Source: Nocardioides islandensis (lineage in GTDB: Bacteria > Actinomycetota > Actinomycetes > Propionibacteriales > Nocardioidaceae). Taken from it: DNA of 64,000 bases. The translations under genes were made by a program, and so were the position numbers. Shown piece after piece: positions 8,602 to 16,894 of the stretch. Position 1 is the first letter of the stretch; every line of letters starts with the position of its first letter. The stretch spans positions 930,001 to 994,000 of the forward strand of contig NZ_JADKPN010000001.1 of the NCBI RefSeq assembly GCF_015352455.1. The letters run 5' to 3'. The notes beneath the pieces were generated by a model. The model searched no databases. It was not told where the DNA came from and worked only from the letters and a program-made list of their open reading frames with translations.

Positions 8602-8637
8602 CTGACGAGCAACCCTCACCCTTTGCGGTGAGACGCG

Positions 8638-8662
8638 TGGCACTCGCCACACCTGAGTGCCA
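8638..8662. promoter_or_regulatory. CIRCE-like inverted repeat (possible HrcA operator)
   Basis: TGGCACTC at 8638-8645 and GAGTGCCA at 8655-8662 form a perfect 8-bp dyad with a 9-base spacer. The classical CIRCE operator bound by HrcA is TTAGCACTC-N9-GAGTGCTAA; this site matches its core and its exact spacer, with one symmetric A-to-G change that keeps the dyad. It lies 65 bases before hppA. A TAGACT at 8682-8687 could be a -10 box, which would put the -35 inside the right arm. Use by HrcA is an inference. Confidence 0.55.
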
Positions 8663-8726
8663 GTTCCCGGCCCTTCCTGCGTAGACTCCCGCGAGTTCAA
8701 GTCTTGAAACTCCCAGGAGGACACGC

Positions 8727-11090
8727 ATGACCGGCATTGCTCCGGCCGTTGTGGACCTCGCTGGCGGAAACCTCGTCCTGGTCATCATCGTCGCCGTGAT
8801 CGCGCTGGGCGCGCTCGCGATGGCTGCGATGTTCAGGCAAGAGGTGCTGTCCGCCGGCGAGGGCACCGACAACATGAAGAACATCGCCCACGCGATCCAG
8901 GAGGGCGCCAACGCCTACCTGCAGCGCCAGTTCCGCACGCTGGCGGTCTTCGCCGCGATCGCCTTCTTCGTCCTGCTGGCGCTGCCGGCCGACGACTGGG
9001 GCGTGCGCATCGGTCGCTCCATCTTCTTCCTGGTCGGCGCGGGCTTCTCGGCCACCGTCGGCTACCTGGGCATGTCCCTGGCGGTGAAGGCCAACCTGCG
9101 CGTCGCCGCCGCGGCGAACACCGAGGGCCGCGACCCGGCCATGAACATCGGCTTCCGCACCGGCGCCATGGTCGGCATGCTCACCGTCGGCCTGGGCCTC
9201 CTCGGCGCCAGCGTCGTCGTCCTCATCTTCAAGGACGAGGCGCCGCACGTGCTCGAGGGCTTCGGCTTCGGCGCCGCGCTGCTCGCCATGTTCATGCGAG
9301 TCGGCGGCGGCATCTTCACCAAGGCCGCCGACGTCGGCGCGGACCTGGTCGGCAAGGTCGAGCAGAACATCCCCGAGGACGACCCGCGCAACGCCGCCAC
9401 CATCGCCGACAACGTCGGCGACAACGTCGGTGACTGCGCCGGCATGGCCGCCGACCTCTTCGAGTCGTACGCCGTCACACTGGTCGCCGCGCTGATCCTC
9501 GGCTCGCAGGCCTTCGGCGACAAGGGCCTCGTGTACCCGCTGCTGATCCCCGCCGTCGGCGCTCTGACCGCCGTGGCCGGCGTCTACCTCTGCAAGCCGC
9601 GCGCCGGTGAGAACGGCCTGGTCACCATCAACCGCGCCTTCTACATCTCGGCGGGCATCGCCGCGGTGGGGAGCGTCGCGCTGTCGTTCATCTACCTGCC
9701 GTCGAGCTTCGCGGACTTCAACAACATCACGCCGACCGCACTCGACCAGATCTCGCTGACCGGTGCCGAGGGCAACCCGGCCCTGATCGCCTCGGCCGCC
9801 GTCGTCATCGGCATCGTGATGGCCGCCGGCATCCTCGCGCTGACGGGGTACTTCACCGGCACCGAGTACCGCCCCGTCAAGGACGTCGGCAAGACCTCGC
9901 TCACCGGCGCGGCCACCGTCATCCTGTCCGGCCTCGCGGTCGGCTTCGAGTCGGCCGTGTACACCACGCTGGTGATCGGCGCGGCCGTGTTCGGCGCCTT
10001 CCTCCTGGGCGGCTCGTCCCTGACGGTCTCGCTGTTCGCGGTGGCGCTGGCGGGCTGCGGCCTGCTGACCACCGTCGGCGTGATCGTCGCGATGGACACC
10101 TTCGGCCCGGTCTCCGACAACGCCCAGGGCGTCGCGGAGATGTCCGGCGACGTCAGCCCCGAGGGCGCGCAGATCCTCACCGAGCTCGACGCGGTCGGCA
10201 ACACCACCAAGGCCATCACCAAGGGCATCGCGATCGCGACGGCCGTGCTGGCCGCCACGGCGCTGTTCGGCTCCTACGCCACCTCGGTGCTCGACGCCCT
10301 GGTAGACGCCAAGCCGGCGCAGGACGAGTTCTCGCTGGCCGACTTCTTCGTGTTCAACCCGGCCGTCCTGGTCGGCGTGCTCCTCGGTGCGGCCGTGGTG
10401 TTCCTCTTCTCCGGTCTGGCGATCAACGCCGTCGGCCGGGCCGCGGGCGCCGTGGTCTTCGAGGTACGCCGCCAGTTCCGCGAGATCCCCGGGATCATGG
10501 AGGGCACCGGCCGTCCCGAGTACGGCAAGGTCGTCGACATCGTCACCAAGGACTCCCTGCGTGAGCTGATCACGCCGGGCATCCTGGCGGTCCTCGCCCC
10601 GGTCGCCGTCGGCTTCGGCCTCGGCGTCACGTCGCTGGCCGGCTTCCTGGCCGGTGCGATCGGCACCGGCACCCTGATGGCCGTCTTCCTGGCCAACTCC
10701 GGCGGCGCCTGGGACAACGCCAAGAAGCTCGTCGAGGACGGCAACCACGGCGGCAAGGGCTCCGACGCCCACGCCGCGACCGTGATCGGCGACACCGTCG
10801 GCGACCCGTTCAAGGACACCGCCGGCCCGGCGATCAACCCGCTGATCAAGGTGATGAACCTGGTTTCGCTGCTGATCGCCAGCGCCGTCGTCTCCATGGG
10901 GATCGGCAAGGACCAGAACGACGCGCTGCGGATCATCATCGCCCTGGTGGCGGTCGCGATCATCACCGCGGCGGTCTACGTCTCCAAGCAGCGCGAGGTC
11001 AGCATCAGCAGCGACGGTCCGGGCACCCCGGCGCCGCCCGCACCGGTGAGCGACCCGACCCCGACCCAGCCGGTCCAGCCGACCGTCTGA
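8727..11090 (+). CDS. hppA: Membrane-bound proton-translocating pyrophosphatase, K+-independent type
   Basis: A 787-residue membrane pyrophosphatase with about 16 hydrophobic helices. It couples hydrolysis of pyrophosphate to proton export across the cytoplasmic membrane. The substrate site DVGADLVGKVEQNIPEDDPRN is present, followed by IADNVGDNVGD and, near the C-terminus, the second acidic cluster GDTVGDPFKDTAGPAINP. In the GNTTKAITKG segment, Lys495 takes the position that distinguishes K+-independent enzymes (Lys) from K+-dependent ones (Ala). A good AGGAGG site lies 6 bases before the ATG. The C-terminal 25 residues are Pro/Thr-rich and not conserved in the family. Cytosolic pyrophosphatase is encoded about 48 kb further on. 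Confidence 0.97.
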   Translation: MTGIAPAVVDLAGGNLVLVIIVAVIALGALAMAAMFRQEVLSAGEGTDNMKNIAHAIQEGANAYLQRQFRTLAVFAAIAFFVLLALPADDWGVRIGRSIFFLVGAGFSATVGYLGMSLAVKANLRVAAAANTEGRDPAMNIGFRTGAMVGMLTVGLGLLGASVVVLIFKDEAPHVLEGFGFGAALLAMFMRVGGGIFTKAADVGADLVGKVEQNIPEDDPRNAATIADNVGDNVGDCAGMAADLFESYAVTLVAALILGSQAFGDKGLVYPLLIPAVGALTAVAGVYLCKPRAGENGLVTINRAFYISAGIAAVGSVALSFIYLPSSFADFNNITPTALDQISLTGAEGNPALIASAAVVIGIVMAAGILALTGYFTGTEYRPVKDVGKTSLTGAATVILSGLAVGFESAVYTTLVIGAAVFGAFLLGGSSLTVSLFAVALAGCGLLTTVGVIVAMDTFGPVSDNAQGVAEMSGDVSPEGAQILTELDAVGNTTKAITKGIAIATAVLAATALFGSYATSVLDALVDAKPAQDEFSLADFFVFNPAVLVGVLLGAAVVFLFSGLAINAVGRAAGAVVFEVRRQFREIPGIMEGTGRPEYGKVVDIVTKDSLRELITPGILAVLAPVAVGFGLGVTSLAGFLAGAIGTGTLMAVFLANSGGAWDNAKKLVEDGNHGGKGSDAHAATVIGDTVGDPFKDTAGPAINPLIKVMNLVSLLIASAVVSMGIGKDQNDALRIIIALVAVAIITAAVYVSKQREVSISSDGPGTPAPPAPVSDPTPTQPVQPTV

Positions 11091-11109
11091 CGCCATCAGC
11101 ACCAGCGAC

Positions 11110-11144
11110 AGGGGCAGGTCCGACGAGACGTCGGACCTGCCCCT
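11110..11144. terminator. Perfect 16-bp hairpin after hppA
   Basis: Bases 11110-11125 and 11129-11144 are exactly complementary around a 3-base AGA loop (stem AGGGGCAGGTCCGACG). It lies 20 bases after the hppA stop and has no T-run, as is common for actinobacterial terminators. The hairpin falls inside the stretch that, by homology, would encode the first residues of the next protein; see the methyltransferase entry. Confidence 0.75.
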
Positions 11145-11319
11145 TCGTCTGCGTGCGGCGCTCGAGGCGGCCGGCTTCACCTACGACGCCGTCGCGGGCC
11201 TGCTCGGCCCGCGCGCCCACGAGGCGCTCGGCCGCAACGAGACCACCCCGGCCCTCCGTCGTACGGCGGAGCCCTCACCGCTCGCCACGCTCACCCGGCT
11301 CTTCCTGCTCCAGGCCGCG

Positions 11320-12567
11320 GTGCCGGCCGACGCGGCCGGGCGCGCCCTGCCGGGCCTGGTGGAGGAGCTGGAGCACGCCGGCTTCCTGCGTACCTCCGGC
11401 GGCGAGGCGCGTGCCCTCCTCGACGTCCGCCCCTACGCCACCGAGACCGACGACCTCTGGGTCGTCAGCGACCTGACGCCCGGCCTGGACGGCCCGACGG
11501 GTCGCGTGCCGGACTACCACGTCCTCGGGGTCAGCCCCTCGGCCACCTCCCTGGCGCAGCTGACGATGCGCGAGCCGGTCGGCCGCGCGTTGGACCTCGG
11601 CACCGGCTGCGGGGTCCAGGCGCTCCACCTCGCCGCCCACGCCGGCTCCGTGGTCGCCACCGACATCAACCAGCGCGCCGTCTGGATGGCGGGCTTCAAC
11701 GCCGCGCTCAACGACATCGCCACCATCGACACCCGCACCGGCTGGTTCTTCGCACCGGTCGCGGACGAGAGCTTCGACCTCGTCGTGACCAACCCGCCGT
11801 TCGTGATCTCGCCGGACCGGTCCGGTCGGCTGGTCTACCGCGAGGCCGGGCTCCCCGCCGACGACGTCGTCTCCCACGTCGTGCGCCACGCGCCCGACCA
11901 CCTCACCGACGGTGGCTGGGCCCAGGTGGTCGCCAACTGGCTGGTCGTCGAGGGCCGGCCCTGGGACGAGCGGGTGGCGGGCTGGGTGCCCGACGGCTGC
12001 TCGGCGTTCGTCGTGCAGCGCGAGGTGCTGGACCCGGCGGCGTACGTCGAGCTCTGGCTCCGCGACGAGGGCCTGCACGGCGGAGCCGAGTACGTCGCCC
12101 GGTACGACGCGTGGCTGGGCTGGTTCGACGAGCAGTCCGTCGAGGGCATCGGCTTCGGCTGGGTCAACGTGCACAAGAGCGAGCACGACTCGGCGTACCT
12201 GGACTGGCCGTACGCCGTCGAGCAGCCCGTCGCCCCGGCGATCCGGGACTGGGCCGCGGCGGTCACGCACCCGTTCTCCGAGCACGACCGGCTGACCCTG
12301 CGCGTCGACGTGCTCCAGGAGACGACCGGCGAGCCCGGTGCCGAGGACCCGGAGACGATCGTGCTGCGCCAGCAGCGCGGCCTGCGCCGCGCCCGCCGGG
12401 TCGACACCGTCGAGGCGGCGGTGGCCGGCGCCTGCGACGGCGACCTCACCGTCGGGCAGATCATCGACGCCGTGGCCGCGCTGACCGAGCGCGAGCCTGC
12501 CGAGCTGCGCGCGACGTACCTGCCGGTCGTCCGCGACCTGCTCGTCGAGGGTTTCCTGACCGTCTGA
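11320..12567 (+). CDS. SAM-dependent methyltransferase, class I, with N-terminal DUF7059-type domain
   Basis: A methyltransferase of the RlmG/RsmC/PrmC-like superfamily. ALDLGTGCGVQALHLA is the SAM-binding motif I, ATDINQRAV motif II and VVTNPPFVIS the catalytic NPPF motif IV of N-methyltransferases that modify rRNA, tRNA or protein glutamine. The first in-frame ATG, GTG or TTG is the GTG at 11320. Yet the frame is open upstream to 11049 and encodes LRLRAALEAAGFTYDAVAGL, which looks like the true N-terminal domain of this family. Thus either an unusual start (CTG, ATC or ACG) is used around 11095-11140, or the N-terminus is lost. The exact methylation target is unknown. Confidence 0.85.
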   Translation: MPADAAGRALPGLVEELEHAGFLRTSGGEARALLDVRPYATETDDLWVVSDLTPGLDGPTGRVPDYHVLGVSPSATSLAQLTMREPVGRALDLGTGCGVQALHLAAHAGSVVATDINQRAVWMAGFNAALNDIATIDTRTGWFFAPVADESFDLVVTNPPFVISPDRSGRLVYREAGLPADDVVSHVVRHAPDHLTDGGWAQVVANWLVVEGRPWDERVAGWVPDGCSAFVVQREVLDPAAYVELWLRDEGLHGGAEYVARYDAWLGWFDEQSVEGIGFGWVNVHKSEHDSAYLDWPYAVEQPVAPAIRDWAAAVTHPFSEHDRLTLRVDVLQETTGEPGAEDPETIVLRQQRGLRRARRVDTVEAAVAGACDGDLTVGQIIDAVAALTEREPAELRATYLPVVRDLLVEGFLTV

Positions 12568-12628
12568 CCCGTGGACGGCTGCCCGGATCGGGAATGCGCC
12601 GGGCTCCCGGACTGCTGGGTCCGGTGTC

Positions 12629-14095
12629 ATGGCAACCACGCAGCAGCGCACCGACCACCGGACCGATCATCGGGTCACCTTCGCGGTGCTCTGCGTCGGT
12701 GTCGGCTCGTTCTCCCTGCTGCAGTCGATGGTGACGCCCGTGCTGGCGACCATCGAGCGCGGCCTCGACACCGACCAGGCCACGGTCACCTGGGTGCTGA
12801 CGGCGTACCTGTTGTCCGCGTCGGTGTTCACGCCGATCGTCGGCCGGGTCGGTGACAAGGTCGGCAAGGAGCGGATGCTGGTGGTCGCGTTGGGCGCCCT
12901 CGCGGTCGGCTCCCTGCTCGCCGCCGTCGCCCCGAGCATCGGGGTGCTCATCGCGGCCCGCGCGATCCAGGGCGTCGGTGGCGGCGTGCTGCCGCTGACC
13001 TTCGGGATCATCCGCGACGAGTTCCCGCGCGACAAGGTGGCCGGCGCACTGGGGACGTCGGCCGCCCTGCTCGCGGTGGGCGGAGGGATCGGCCTCGTCG
13101 TCGCCGGCCCGATCGTCGACGCGCTCAGCTACCACTGGCTGTTCTGGCTGCCGATGATCCTGACCGCCACCGCGGCCGTCACCGCGCACTTCTTCGTCCC
13201 GGAGTCCCCCGAGCGGGCGCCGGGACGGATCAACGTCGGGACCGCGCTCCTGATGTCGGCCTGGCTGGTCGCCCTCTTGCTGGCCGTGAGCCAGGGACAC
13301 AGCTGGGGCTGGGGGTCGCCGACGACGGTCGGCCTGTTCGTCGTCGCCGCCGTCGTGCTGCCCGTCTGGGTCTGGGCCGAGGCCCGCAGCGACAGCCCGC
13401 TGATCGACATGACGATGATGCGCATCCCGACCGTGTGGACGGTGAACCTGGTGTCCCTGCTGTTCGGCATGGGGATGTACTCGATGTTCGCCTTCCTGCC
13501 CCAGTTCCTCCAGACGCCCGACGAGGTGACCGGCTACGGGTTCGGGGCGTCGGTGACCGTGTCCGGCCTGCTGCTCCTCCCGCAGACGGTGGCCACCTTC
13601 GTGGCCGGCCTCGCCTCGGGGCGCCTCGCCGCGCGGTACGGGTCGAAGGCGATGCTCGTGGCGGGCGCCACGCTGACCTCCCTGGGCACCCTCGGGATCG
13701 TGCTGGCGCACGACCACGTGTGGCAGCTGCTGGTCGAGTCGACCGTCCTGGGCCTGGCCTTCGGCCTGGCCTTCGCGGCGATGTCGAACCTCGTCGTCGA
13801 CGCCGTCCCGCAGACGCAGACCGGGGTGGCCAGCGGGATGAACGCCAACATCCGCACGGTCGGCGGCGCGCTCGGCGGCGCCGTGCTCGCCAGCGTGGTG
13901 ACCGCCGGTCACCGGCCCGACGGGTTCCCCGTGGAGTCCGGCTACACCCACGGGTTCACGCTGCTGGTCGTCACCTCCGCCCTGGCGGCGCTCGTCGCCC
14001 TCGCCGTACCCGTCGTGAAGGCGCGTACCCACCTCGTGCCGGGTCCGCAGGCCGACGCCGAGTCGGCCCTTGTGGCTGGCGCTTCTGGCAACTAG
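12629..14095 (+). CDS. MFS transporter, EmrB/QacA (DHA2) drug-exporter type
   Basis: A 488-residue polytopic protein with about 14 predicted membrane helices, the DHA2 layout. MFS motif A appears as GRVGDKVGKERM in the first cytoplasmic loop and the motif C region as GGGIGLVVAGPIVDAL. It should export small toxic molecules using the proton gradient. Residues 1-17 are hydrophilic (TTQQRTDHRTDHR). It has no adjacent regulator; the gene lies alone between the methyltransferase and topA, with 61 bases before and 71 after. The substrate cannot be inferred. Confidence 0.9.
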   Translation: MATTQQRTDHRTDHRVTFAVLCVGVGSFSLLQSMVTPVLATIERGLDTDQATVTWVLTAYLLSASVFTPIVGRVGDKVGKERMLVVALGALAVGSLLAAVAPSIGVLIAARAIQGVGGGVLPLTFGIIRDEFPRDKVAGALGTSAALLAVGGGIGLVVAGPIVDALSYHWLFWLPMILTATAAVTAHFFVPESPERAPGRINVGTALLMSAWLVALLLAVSQGHSWGWGSPTTVGLFVVAAVVLPVWVWAEARSDSPLIDMTMMRIPTVWTVNLVSLLFGMGMYSMFAFLPQFLQTPDEVTGYGFGASVTVSGLLLLPQTVATFVAGLASGRLAARYGSKAMLVAGATLTSLGTLGIVLAHDHVWQLLVESTVLGLAFGLAFAAMSNLVVDAVPQTQTGVASGMNANIRTVGGALGGAVLASVVTAGHRPDGFPVESGYTHGFTLLVVTSALAALVALAVPVVKARTHLVPGPQADAESALVAGASGN

Positions 14096-14166
14096 CGCTA
14101 CCGTGATCGGCCGTATGCCCCCGACAGCCGGGGTCTGAGCAGGAAGAAAGCGGCAGGACGCACCTC

Positions 14167-16842
14167 GTGGCACACAAGCTCGTGATCGTCGAGTCACCGA
14201 AGAAGGCCCAGATGCTGGGTGACTTCCTCGGCGACGACTACGTCGTCGAGTCCTCGATCGGCCACATCCGCGACCTCCCGCAGAGCGCCGCCGACACCCC
14301 GGCCAAGATCAAGGACAAGCCGTGGGGACGCCTCGCGGTCGACGTCGAGAACGGCTTCGTGCCGTACTACGTGGTCCCGCGCGACAAGAAGGCCCACATC
14401 GCCAAGCTCAAGTCGCTGCTCAAGGACGCCGACGAGCTCTACCTCGCCACCGACGAGGACCGCGAGGGCGAGGCGATCGCCTGGCACCTGCTCGACGAGC
14501 TCAAGCCCAAGAACATCCCCGTGCACCGGATGGTGTTCCACGAGATCACCCGCAAGGCGATCCTCGAGGCCGTCGCGAACCCGCGCTCGATCAACGACGA
14601 CCTCGTCGAGGCCCAGGAGGCGCGGCGCATCCTCGACCGCCTCTACGGCTACGAGGTCTCGCCGGTCCTCTGGAAGAAGGTCATGTCCGGCCTCTCGGCC
14701 GGCCGCGTCCAGTCGGTCGCCACGCGTCTGGTCGTGGACCGCGAGCGCGAGCGGATGAAGTTCCGCGTCGCCTCCTACTGGGACCTCGAGGGGACCTTCG
14801 ACGCCGGCTCCGGCAAGGAGCCGCGGATGTTCCCGGCGCGGCTGCACTCGATCGACGAGGTGCGCGTGGCCAGCGGCTCGGACTTCGGCTCCGACGGTGA
14901 GCTGGTCTCGACAAGCTCGACCAACAGGCACAAGCCTCGTGTCCACCTGCACCGCGGGGAGGCCGAGGCGCTGGTCGAGGCGCTGCACGACACGTCGTAC
15001 GCCGTCCGGTCGGTGGAGGCGAAGCCCTACCGCCGCTCGCCGTACCCGCCCTTCCGCACCACCACCCTCCAGCAGGAGGCCAGCCGCAAGCTCGGGATGA
15101 GCGCGTCGGCGACGATGTCGGTGGCGCAGCGGCTCTACGAGGGCGGCTACATCACCTACATGCGCACCGACTCGACCACGCTGTCGGAGACCGCGATCAC
15201 CGCGGCCCGCAACCAGGTCAGCCAGCTCTACGGCCCGGAGTACCTCCCCGACGCGCCGCGCACCTACACCTCCAAGGTCAAGAACGCCCAGGAGGCGCAC
15301 GAGGCCATCCGTCCGTCGGGCGACTCCTTCCGCACGCCGGGCCAGACCGGCCTGACCGGCGACCAGTTCCGGCTCTACGAGCTGGTCTGGCAGCGCACCG
15401 TCGCCTCGCAGATGAAGGACGCGACCGGGCAGTCGGTGTCGGTCCGCATCGGCGGGCAGGCCTCCGACGGGCGTGACGTGGTGTTCTCGGCGTCCGGCCG
15501 GGTGATCACGTTCCACGGCTTCCTCAAGGCGTACGTCGAGGGCACGGACGGCGGCAAGCGCAGCGACGACGACCAGGTGCCCCTGCCGGAGCTGGTCGAG
15601 GGCGAGGCGGTCAACGCCGCGTCGCTGACCGCGCAGGGCCACGAGACCAAGCCGCCGGCGAGGTACACCGAGGCGACGCTCATCAAGGAGCTCGAGGAGC
15701 GCGAGATCGGCCGCCCGTCGACGTACGCCTCGATCATCGGCACGATCATCAACCGCGGGTACGTCTACAAGAAGGGCTCGGCCCTGGTGCCGGCCTGGAT
15801 CGCGTTCTCCGTCGTGCGGCTGCTCGAGGAGCACTTCGCGCGCCAGATCTCCTACGAGTTCACCGCGCGCATGGAGGACGTCCTCGACGAGATCGCGGCC
15901 GGCGACTCCGACCGGGTCAGCGAGCTCGCGGAGTTCTACTACGGCTCCGACGACGTCGTCGGCCTGCACACGCTGGTGACCGAGCTCGGCGAGATCGACG
16001 CCAAGGAGCTGGCGACGTTCCCGGTCGGCGGGCCCGACAGCGGGATCGTGCTGCGCGTCGGTCGCTACGGCCCCTACCTGGAAGGCCCCGACGACGAGGG
16101 CAACCCGACGGGCAAGCGGGCCAACGTCCCCGACGACCTCCCGCCCGACGAGCTGACGCTCGAGAAGGCCAAGGAGCTGTTCGCGACGCCGGCCGGCGAG
16201 GAGACCGTGCTCGGCCAGCACCCGGAGACCGGGCTGACCGTGGTCGCCAAGAACGGTCGGTACGGCCCCTACGTCACCGAGGTCCTCCCCGAGGACGCCA
16301 AGAAGTCCGACAAGCCGCGCACCGGCTCGCTCTTCAAGTCGATGACCATCGACACCATCACACTCGACCAGGCCGTGCAGCTGCTGTCGCTGCCGCGGGT
16401 GGTCGGTCACGACGCCGAGGGTGTCGAGATCACCGCGCAGAACGGCCGCTACGGCCCGTACCTCAAGAAGGGCACCGACTCACGCACCATCGCCTCGGAG
16501 GAGCAGCTGCTCACCATCACCGAGGAGGAGGCGCTGAAGATCTACGCCCAGCCCAAGCAGCGCGGCCGCGGCGCGGCGACCGCTCCACTCAAGGAGCTCG
16601 GCGAGGACCCGGTCTCCAAGCAGCCGATCGTGGTGAAGGCCGGTCGCTTCGGGGAGTACGTCACGGACGGCGAGTACAACGCCACCCTCCGCAAGGACGA
16701 CACGGTCGAGGCGATCACCCTCGAGCGCGCCGCCGAGCTGCTCGCCGAGCGACGCGAGAAGGGCCCCGTCAAGAAGACGGCGAAGAAGACGGCCAAACGC
16801 GCTCCGGCCAAGAAGACGACGAAGAAGACGACGAGGCGCTGA
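14167..16842 (+). CDS. topA: DNA topoisomerase I (type IA)
   Basis: A type IA topoisomerase of 891 residues, essential for relaxing negative supercoils. The Toprim domain opens with KLVIVESPKKAQML, and the LATDEDREGEAIAWHL metal site follows. The active-site Tyr is residue 331 in YITYMRTDSTTL. The C-terminal half holds four GRYGPY/GRFGEY-type repeats that replace zinc fingers in actinobacteria, and the last 28 residues form a Lys-rich tail (KKTAKKTAKR, KKTTKKTTRR). The GTG at 14167 is required by the conserved N-terminus. An unusual linker, ELVSTSSTNRHKP, near residues 246-258 is encoded by a dispersed-repeat-like sequence; see that entry. Confidence 0.97.
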   Translation: MAHKLVIVESPKKAQMLGDFLGDDYVVESSIGHIRDLPQSAADTPAKIKDKPWGRLAVDVENGFVPYYVVPRDKKAHIAKLKSLLKDADELYLATDEDREGEAIAWHLLDELKPKNIPVHRMVFHEITRKAILEAVANPRSINDDLVEAQEARRILDRLYGYEVSPVLWKKVMSGLSAGRVQSVATRLVVDRERERMKFRVASYWDLEGTFDAGSGKEPRMFPARLHSIDEVRVASGSDFGSDGELVSTSSTNRHKPRVHLHRGEAEALVEALHDTSYAVRSVEAKPYRRSPYPPFRTTTLQQEASRKLGMSASATMSVAQRLYEGGYITYMRTDSTTLSETAITAARNQVSQLYGPEYLPDAPRTYTSKVKNAQEAHEAIRPSGDSFRTPGQTGLTGDQFRLYELVWQRTVASQMKDATGQSVSVRIGGQASDGRDVVFSASGRVITFHGFLKAYVEGTDGGKRSDDDQVPLPELVEGEAVNAASLTAQGHETKPPARYTEATLIKELEEREIGRPSTYASIIGTIINRGYVYKKGSALVPAWIAFSVVRLLEEHFARQISYEFTARMEDVLDEIAAGDSDRVSELAEFYYGSDDVVGLHTLVTELGEIDAKELATFPVGGPDSGIVLRVGRYGPYLEGPDDEGNPTGKRANVPDDLPPDELTLEKAKELFATPAGEETVLGQHPETGLTVVAKNGRYGPYVTEVLPEDAKKSDKPRTGSLFKSMTIDTITLDQAVQLLSLPRVVGHDAEGVEITAQNGRYGPYLKKGTDSRTIASEEQLLTITEEEALKIYAQPKQRGRGAATAPLKELGEDPVSKQPIVVKAGRFGEYVTDGEYNATLRKDDTVEAITLERAAELLAERREKGPVKKTAKKTAKRAPAKKTTKKTTRR
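14903..14923. repeat. REP-like sequence inside the topA reading frame
   Basis: TGGTCTCGACAAGCTCGACC followed by A has TGGTC/GACCA ends and the look of the short palindromic intergenic repeats of Nocardioides-type genomes. A related hairpin lies at 41739-41780. Here it sits in frame in topA and encodes part of ELVSTSSTN, in a loop-like position of the protein. Confidence 0.5.
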
Positions 16843-16894
16843 TTGCTGGTCGAGCCCACGCCGCGTGCTTGTGCCTCGCGCGCGGCTGCTCGTC

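Noticed and set aside
8697..11180. An 827-codon minus-strand frame opposite hppA
   Set aside because: It is a Gly/Asp/Arg/His-rich mirror of the membrane-protein codons of hppA, with no domain and no ribosome-binding site.
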